This document shows positions 59,800 through 64,000 of a DNA stretch of 64,000 nt, piece by piece. The first letter of the stretch is position 1. Each line of letters starts with the position of its first letter. The position numbers and the translations under genes are program-made. The notes below the pieces were generated by a model. It saw only the letters and a program-made list of their open reading frames with translations. It was not told the DNA's origin and did not search any database. Source of the stretch: Verrucomicrobiales bacterium (GTDB lineage Bacteria > Verrucomicrobiota > Verrucomicrobiia > Verrucomicrobiales > DEV007); the NCBI GenBank assembly GCA_029213065.1, contig JARGPH010000030.1, positions 1-64,000 on the forward strand, read 5' to 3'.

Positions 59800-60717
59800 T
59801 CAGTCCACGCTCACACCCATGAGTTCGAGAACGCGACCGAGGTCTTCGTTCCCGTAATACTCAATCTCAATTTTCCCGCGTTTGTCGCCGTGAGTGATCG
59901 CGACGTTGGTCGCATAGCGGCTCCGAAGCTGATCCTGAATCTGGCGGATATAAACCTCAGCCTGCGGGGAAATCTTAGGCTTCGCGGTCTTTTTAGGAGT
60001 GCTCTTGCCGTTAATCTGGTCGGAAACCAATTTCTCGGTATCGCGAACATTCATCTTCTTCCGCACGACCATGTCGGCAACCATGCGCTGCTCGGCCCTG
60101 GTCTTGATGCCCAGAATCGCCTTGGCGTGACCGGCGCTGATCATTCCCCGCGAAACCATCGTCTGAACCTGCTCATCGAGATCGAGAAGTCGGATCGCGT
60201 TGGAAACGGTTGCACGATTCTTTCCGACCCGCTGAGCGATTTCCTCCTGCTTGAGCCCGAATTCCTTTGCCAGCCTGTCGTAGGCGACCGCTTCTTCGAG
60301 GGGATCGAGGTCTTCGCGCTGAAGGTTCTCGATCAACGCCATCTCGAGGACGTCGCGATCAGAAGCTTCCCTCAGAATCACGGGAACCTCGGTCAGTCCC
60401 AGCTTCGTCGAAGCCCGGAAGCGTCGTTCACCGGCGATGAGCTCATATTTCCCATCCACCTCGCGAACGATGAGCGGCTGAATAATACCATGCTCGCGAA
60501 TCGAATCGACCAGCTCGTTGAGCTGATCTTCCTGAAAATGTGTCCGCGGCTGCAGCGGAGAGGGCACCACTTTACCCAGAGCCACGCTGAGGACCCGATC
60601 TCCGGGCTCGATAATGTCTTCTCCACCCGTCGGGGGAGGAGACATGGAAGACGGGGCTTTGATAAGAGCGTTCAGCCCTTTACCAAGCCCCTTTTTCGGT
60701 GATTTACCTGCAGGCAT
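59800..60717 (-). CDS. parB: Chromosome partition protein ParB
   Basis: 305 residues. The N-terminus GLGKGLNALI is the usual ParB start (it binds ParA). The CTPase/ParB domain (about 38-130) has LQPRTHFQEDQLNELVDSIR, YELIAGERRFRASTKLG (C-motif GERRFRA) and MALIENLQREDLDPLEEAVA. The helix-turn-helix KEFGLKQEEIAQRVGKNRAT reads parS. A C-terminal dimer domain ends the chain. ParB spreads from parS to load SMC near the origin; smc lies 38 kb away in this window. parA is not adjacent and no complete parS (TGTTTCACGTGAAACA) was found here. Confidence 0.95.
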   Translation of the reverse strand: MPAGKSPKKGLGKGLNALIKAPSSMSPPPTGGEDIIEPGDRVLSVALGKVVPSPLQPRTHFQEDQLNELVDSIREHGIIQPLIVREVDGKYELIAGERRFRASTKLGLTEVPVILREASDRDVLEMALIENLQREDLDPLEEAVAYDRLAKEFGLKQEEIAQRVGKNRATVSNAIRLLDLDEQVQTMVSRGMISAGHAKAILGIKTRAEQRMVADMVVRKKMNVRDTEKLVSDQINGKSTPKKTAKPKISPQAEVYIRQIQDQLRSRYATNVAITHGDKRGKIEIEYYGNEDLGRVLELMGVSVD

Positions 60718-60757
60718 ACCTAGCGTGGAAAATGGTTAAACCCGGCAACCAGAATTT

Positions 60758-61144
60758 CTACTCGATGATTCGAACATTGGGAGTCGCCGAAGGATCAACC
60801 CCGGCGCGAGCTGCCGCGTCCATTGCCGCGTGCTGCTCATCGGTGCAGGCTGAATCAATCGGTGCATCAGCCTCTTTATCGCTGCTGCCGACGACTCCGT
60901 TTTCGATCATCCAGGCCTCGACTTCCTCGCCGCTGACATCAGGAAGCATCGTTCCATTCACGATGACACAGGGAGAGAGCGGCTGACCGCTTTTCTGCTC
61001 CATTTCCCAGCGGAACGCGGGATTTTTAATGATATCCTTCTCCTCGAACGGGAGTTCATATTTCCGGAAAATGGCGCGTACGCCCTCGCTCCATCCGCAA
61101 AAGGTCTTCAAATAAGCGGTGATTTCGATTTCTTGATCTGCCAT
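60758..61144 (-). CDS. Glutaredoxin-like protein with C-terminal extension
   Basis: 128 residues. Thioredoxin fold with a monothiol active site CGWS (FCGWSEG near 15-21) and a cis-Pro region SGQPLSPCVIVNGTMLPDVS, as in glutaredoxins. The C-terminal 35 residues (SSDKEADAPIDSACTDEQHA onward) are a charged extension with one more Cys. Monothiol glutaredoxins often carry Fe-S clusters. It lies 40 nt upstream of parB on the same strand, so the two may be co-transcribed with no clear functional link. Confidence 0.78.
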   Translation of the reverse strand: MADQEIEITAYLKTFCGWSEGVRAIFRKYELPFEEKDIIKNPAFRWEMEQKSGQPLSPCVIVNGTMLPDVSGEEVEAWMIENGVVGSSDKEADAPIDSACTDEQHAAMDAAARAGVDPSATPNVRIIE

Positions 61145-61300
61145 AACTTGAGTGTCGGTTAAATTTCACTAAACTGATAATCCAGCCCACCCTGAATCGC
61201 AAACGATCTCCCGACGCATCAGCGACGATTTCGCGGTTTTCAGAGGCCAAATCCCGCCTATACTGGGTTTAGTTTCCGATTCAACCGGTCCTCCCGTCAA

Positions 61301-62656
61301 ATGAAAGCGCTTCCCAGCTCATTGCTCCTGCTTCCCCTCACCGCCCTCCTGGGCCTGACCGGTTGCGAAAAAGTCTCGTCCTTCGCCGATTCTTTCAAGG
61401 AAGCCCTCGATCGTGATACCTCGACCGAAATCGCAGAGGCGATTCCACCCGAGGACATTCCCCCTCCCCCGGAGCCTGTCAAAATGGAGCCGATCGTCAA
61501 CAAGGAGGCCCGCGTCTCGATTCTCGGCTATCACGATTTTGTCGAAGGCAAATCCGACAATGACATGAAGTTGAACATCGATGATTTCCGCAATCAGTTG
61601 CAGGCGATCAAGGATGCGGAACTGCCGGTCATCAGCATGCGCCAGTATCTGAACTGGAAGCAGGGCAAAGGGAAGATCCCCAATGAGTGCGTCATGATCA
61701 CGATCGACGATGGCTGGAAAGCGACTCACACCCTCGCGATGCCGGTGATGAAAGAATTCGGCTACCCCTTCACTGTCTTTCTCTACAAAAATTACATCGG
61801 CGTCGGAGGCCGTTCCCTGACGCATGAGGAAATCAGAGAGCTCGCCGCGAACGGGGGCACCATTTCCAGTCACTCAGTCAGTCACGAAAACATGTCCAGT
61901 AAAGGAGGGCGATCCGAAGCCGCCTACCTCGAATGGCTCCGCGTCGAGCTCGAAGAATCCTATGAATTCCTTGTCGAGAATTTTGGTGACACCGGAGCTC
62001 TTGAGAAAACCTTCGCGTTTCCCTACGGCATCTACAATGACCGGGTTCTCGAGCTCGCGGAAGAATTTGGCTACGAAGCCTGCTTCACCGTGAACGGGAA
62101 GAAAACCGACTGGGAAGTTGAAGACATGGAAGTAGGTCGCTACGTCGTCCACGGAACCACCCTCGCCAACTTTGACCCGGCAATCAGTTTCGGCGGTGGC
62201 AATATCACTTCAACAGGGCGCAAGCTCATGACCGAATCCAAAGATGAAACGGGCGAGAAACAGTCCCCCCTTGTGACGGTGCTCCCGCCCGCCAATTCCA
62301 CGATTGGAAACCGCCTTCCCCTCATCGAGGTCGACCTTTCCAAACTGGAAGGCATCGTCGCAGACAGCATCTCAATGCGCGTCACCGGGTTTGGAAAAGT
62401 GCCTCATACATTCGATCCCGACAGCGGCATTGTCAGCTATCAGATTCCCCAGCGACTCCGAAGCGAAGACTGCGGCGTGCAACTGGGCTTCCGACACGCC
62501 GGCAATACCGAAGCTGAGATCATCGGCTGGAACTTCACAATCGATCTCACCGCCGACTACCTCTCAGACGACACAACCAAGCCCGGCGAAAACACTCCTC
62601 TTTCCACAGAAAACGACGATAAAAAGAATTCCGGGAAACCCACCGCCTCCCTCTAG
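61301..62656 (+). CDS. Polysaccharide deacetylase lipoprotein
   Basis: 451 residues with a lipobox (LTGCEK, Cys about 22). NodB homology domain (about 65-270): the catalytic/metal Asp pair in CVMITIDDGWKATHTLAMP, metal His in GTISSHSVSHENMSS, and FAFPYGIYNDRVLELAEEFG. Carbohydrate esterase family 4 enzymes remove N- or O-acetyl groups from peptidoglycan, chitin or xylan. The C-terminal 180 residues (TVLPPANSTIGNRLPLIEVD onward) form an extra beta-rich domain absent from minimal family members. A low-complexity Asp/Asn/Lys-rich tail closes it. Confidence 0.88.
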   Translation: MKALPSSLLLLPLTALLGLTGCEKVSSFADSFKEALDRDTSTEIAEAIPPEDIPPPPEPVKMEPIVNKEARVSILGYHDFVEGKSDNDMKLNIDDFRNQLQAIKDAELPVISMRQYLNWKQGKGKIPNECVMITIDDGWKATHTLAMPVMKEFGYPFTVFLYKNYIGVGGRSLTHEEIRELAANGGTISSHSVSHENMSSKGGRSEAAYLEWLRVELEESYEFLVENFGDTGALEKTFAFPYGIYNDRVLELAEEFGYEACFTVNGKKTDWEVEDMEVGRYVVHGTTLANFDPAISFGGGNITSTGRKLMTESKDETGEKQSPLVTVLPPANSTIGNRLPLIEVDLSKLEGIVADSISMRVTGFGKVPHTFDPDSGIVSYQIPQRLRSEDCGVQLGFRHAGNTEAEIIGWNFTIDLTADYLSDDTTKPGENTPLSTENDDKKNSGKPTASL

Positions 62657-62659
62657 CAA

Positions 62660-62719
62660 TCCCTCCTCTCTACTTTCTACTCCCTCCTCTCTTCTCTTTT
62701 TCTCTCTACTTTCTTCTCA
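62660..62719 (+). other. 60-bp polypyrimidine tract before ffh
   Basis: From the deacetylase stop to just before the ATG of ffh the + strand is almost all C and T, with only a few A. It contains the near repeat CCTCCTCTCTACTTTCT ... TTCTCTCTACTTTCTTC. No Shine-Dalgarno element precedes ffh. Such a tract could bind ribosomal protein S1 or form triplex DNA. Confidence 0.85.
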
Positions 62720-62723
62720 AAAC

Positions 62724-64000
62724 ATGTTCAGCAATCTCTCAGACAACCTGCAGGAAACCTTCAAAAAGCTTCGCGGCCACGGAAAGCTATCCGAGAAAAA
62801 CATCACCGATGCCCTTCGCGAAGTTCGACTCGCGCTCCTCGAAGCAGACGTGGAATTCTCCGTCGCAAAAGAGTTCATCGCCAAGGTAAAAGAAAAGGCA
62901 CTCGGGGAAGCGGTCCTCAAAAGTATTCAGCCGGGACAGCAGATCGTTAAGATTTTCAACGACGAACTCGCTGAACTCCTCGGCGGCGACGCCGCTCCGC
63001 TCGACCTCAATCCACCGGCCCGAATCCTCATGGTCGGTCTCAACGGTGCCGGTAAAACGACGACCTCAGCCAAGCTCGCCCTCCATCTTCGCAAAGACGG
63101 ACGCCGCCCGCTTCTCGTCGCCTGTGACCTTTACCGCCCTGCTGCGGTTGAACAGCTCGTGACCCTCGGCAAGCAGATTGACATCCCCGTTTTTCAGCCC
63201 GAGCCCGGCGAGAAAGATGTTCTCAAGGTCGCCAAAGCCGCCTTGAAATGGGCCGACGATCAAAACGGAACCGCGATCATTTTTGATACCGCAGGACGCC
63301 AGGAAGTCGACGATGCTCTCGTCGAAGAGCTCAAGCAGCTTCACCGTTTCCTCGAACCGAAGGAAACCCTTCTCGTCGCTGACTCCGCAACCGGTCAGCA
63401 GGCCGTCAACGTCGCGAAGACCTTTGACGAAATGATCGGAGTGACCGGTCTCGTCCTCACAAAACTCGACGGTGACGCACGCGGTGGTGCCGCCCTTTCA
63501 ATGCGGACCGTGACGCAGAAGCCGATCAAATTTGTCGGGGTCGGCGAAAAAGTCTCCGACTTTGAAGCCTTCGTTCCCGACCGCATGGCCGGACGAATCC
63601 TCGGGATGGGCGACGTCGTCGGACTCGTCGAAAAGGCCGCCGAGGCGATCGATCAGGACGAGGCGATGCGCATGGCCGAGCGGATGAAGAAGAACGTCTT
63701 CGACTTCAATGACTTCCTCTCGCAAATGCGGATGATGAACAAAATGGGCGGCATGCAAAGCATCCTCGGCATGGTTCCCGGCATGGGAGACAAGCTCAAA
63801 GGCGTCAATCTCGATGAGAAGCGCATGAAGCACATGGAGGCCATCGTCCTGTCAATGACACCAAAAGAGCGCACCAGACCGGAGATCATCAAGGCCTCCC
63901 GTCGCAAGCGCATCGCATCGGGAAGCGGCACCTCCGTGACGCAGGTGAACGGGCTCCTCAAACAATTCGGCCAGATGCGCAAGATGATGCGCAACAAGGG
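62724..64000 (+). CDS. ffh: Signal recognition particle GTPase Ffh (SRP54), 3' end beyond window
   Basis: 425 residues visible from the ATG at 62724, with no stop before the window edge. The helical N domain (about 1-85: FSNLSDNLQETFKKLRGHGK, ALREVRLALLEADVEFSVAK) is followed by the G domain with the GLNGAGKTTTSAKLA P-loop (about 106-120), VACDLYRPAAVEQL, FDTAGRQEVDDAL (G3) and LVLTKLDGDARGGAALS (G4). The M domain starts near 325 (NFV/FDFNDFLSQMRMMNKMGG) with its Met-rich signal-peptide groove and RNA-binding RRKRIASGSG. It delivers nascent membrane proteins to SecYEG with FtsY and SRP RNA. It lacks an obvious Shine-Dalgarno site. Confidence 0.97.
   Translation, partial: MFSNLSDNLQETFKKLRGHGKLSEKNITDALREVRLALLEADVEFSVAKEFIAKVKEKALGEAVLKSIQPGQQIVKIFNDELAELLGGDAAPLDLNPPARILMVGLNGAGKTTTSAKLALHLRKDGRRPLLVACDLYRPAAVEQLVTLGKQIDIPVFQPEPGEKDVLKVAKAALKWADDQNGTAIIFDTAGRQEVDDALVEELKQLHRFLEPKETLLVADSATGQQAVNVAKTFDEMIGVTGLVLTKLDGDARGGAALSMRTVTQKPIKFVGVGEKVSDFEAFVPDRMAGRILGMGDVVGLVEKAAEAIDQDEAMRMAERMKKNVFDFNDFLSQMRMMNKMGGMQSILGMVPGMGDKLKGVNLDEKRMKHMEAIVLSMTPKERTRPEIIKASRRKRIASGSGTSVTQVNGLLKQFGQMRKMMRNK

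Noticed and set aside
59785-60702. 305-codon + strand open frame over parB
   Set aside because: Mirror of parB; composition and lack of motifs show it is non-coding.

Overview
The window looks like a chromosomal segment of a Verrucomicrobiota bacterium, or a close PVC-superphylum relative. Evidence is the paired PSD1 cytochrome / DUF1501 genes, a PVC-type propeller dehydrogenase, SLA1-type SHD1 domains, a SET-domain protein and many secreted esterases and peptidases, next to ordinary bacterial housekeeping genes (mnmA, miaB, smc, parB, ffh, rluD). I saw no prophage, insertion sequence, CRISPR array, rRNA or tRNA. All assignments come from reading motifs; no database search was run.

Layout. 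1-3.9 kb: start of mnmA, a two-domain sugar ABC ATPase, and a divergent FAN1-like VRR-NUC nuclease fused to a DEDDh exonuclease. 3.9-10 kb: secreted proteins, the PSD1 + DUF1501 pair, and a thioredoxin-like gene with an in-frame TGA exactly at the first Cys of its active site, followed at once by a strong hairpin: a probable selenoprotein. An 8-bp tandem repeat follows it. 10-15.2 kb: small membrane protein, miaB, membrane protein, uxaC, PHP phosphatase. 15.2-17.8 kb: reverse-strand group of a 73-aa protein, a GAF protein, a cytosolic subtilase and a PqqD-like membrane protein, unlike any operon I can name. 17.8-18.5 kb: a 712-bp AT-rich gap with a structured-RNA candidate. 18.5-23.7 kb: smc, a DsbD-alpha-like protein and a SET-domain methyltransferase with a lysine-rich tail. 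23.8-28.7 kb: LysM lipoprotein, a thioredoxin-fold protein missing one active-site Cys, a cytochrome-PA14 protein and a propeller dehydrogenase.

28.9-41.6 kb: flippase, RluD, SGNH hydrolase, sigma factor, LolD-like ATPase, a glycosyltransferase with a (TAE)12 repeat tail, an SHD1-esterase, a transmembrane Ser/Thr kinase with 24-bp repeats, a secreted sandwich protein and an oxidoreductase. 41.7-48.4 kb: sucrose operon (a HAD-glycosyltransferase-HAD sucrose-phosphate synthase/phosphatase, ROK fructokinase, amylosucrase) with a convergent PAS-AraC regulator; it should make sucrose and turn it over into glucan plus fructose-6-phosphate. 48.5-64 kb: coiled-coil membrane protein, cysteine desulfurase, cardiolipin synthase coupled to a receiver protein, C45-like hydrolase, PQQ-type propeller, sialate esterase, site-2 protease, M28 peptidase, ParB, glutaredoxin, polysaccharide deacetylase, and ffh running off the end.

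A theme is low-complexity tandem repeats (8-, 9- and 24-bp units) and several thiol-redox proteins (the Sec candidate, the one-Cys thioredoxin fold, the DsbD-alpha-like protein and a glutaredoxin). The most novel items are the Sec thioredoxin with its recoding hairpin, the subtilase/GAF/PqqD-like operon, the FAN1-DEDDh fusion, the duplicated-HAD sucrose synthase and the SET protein.
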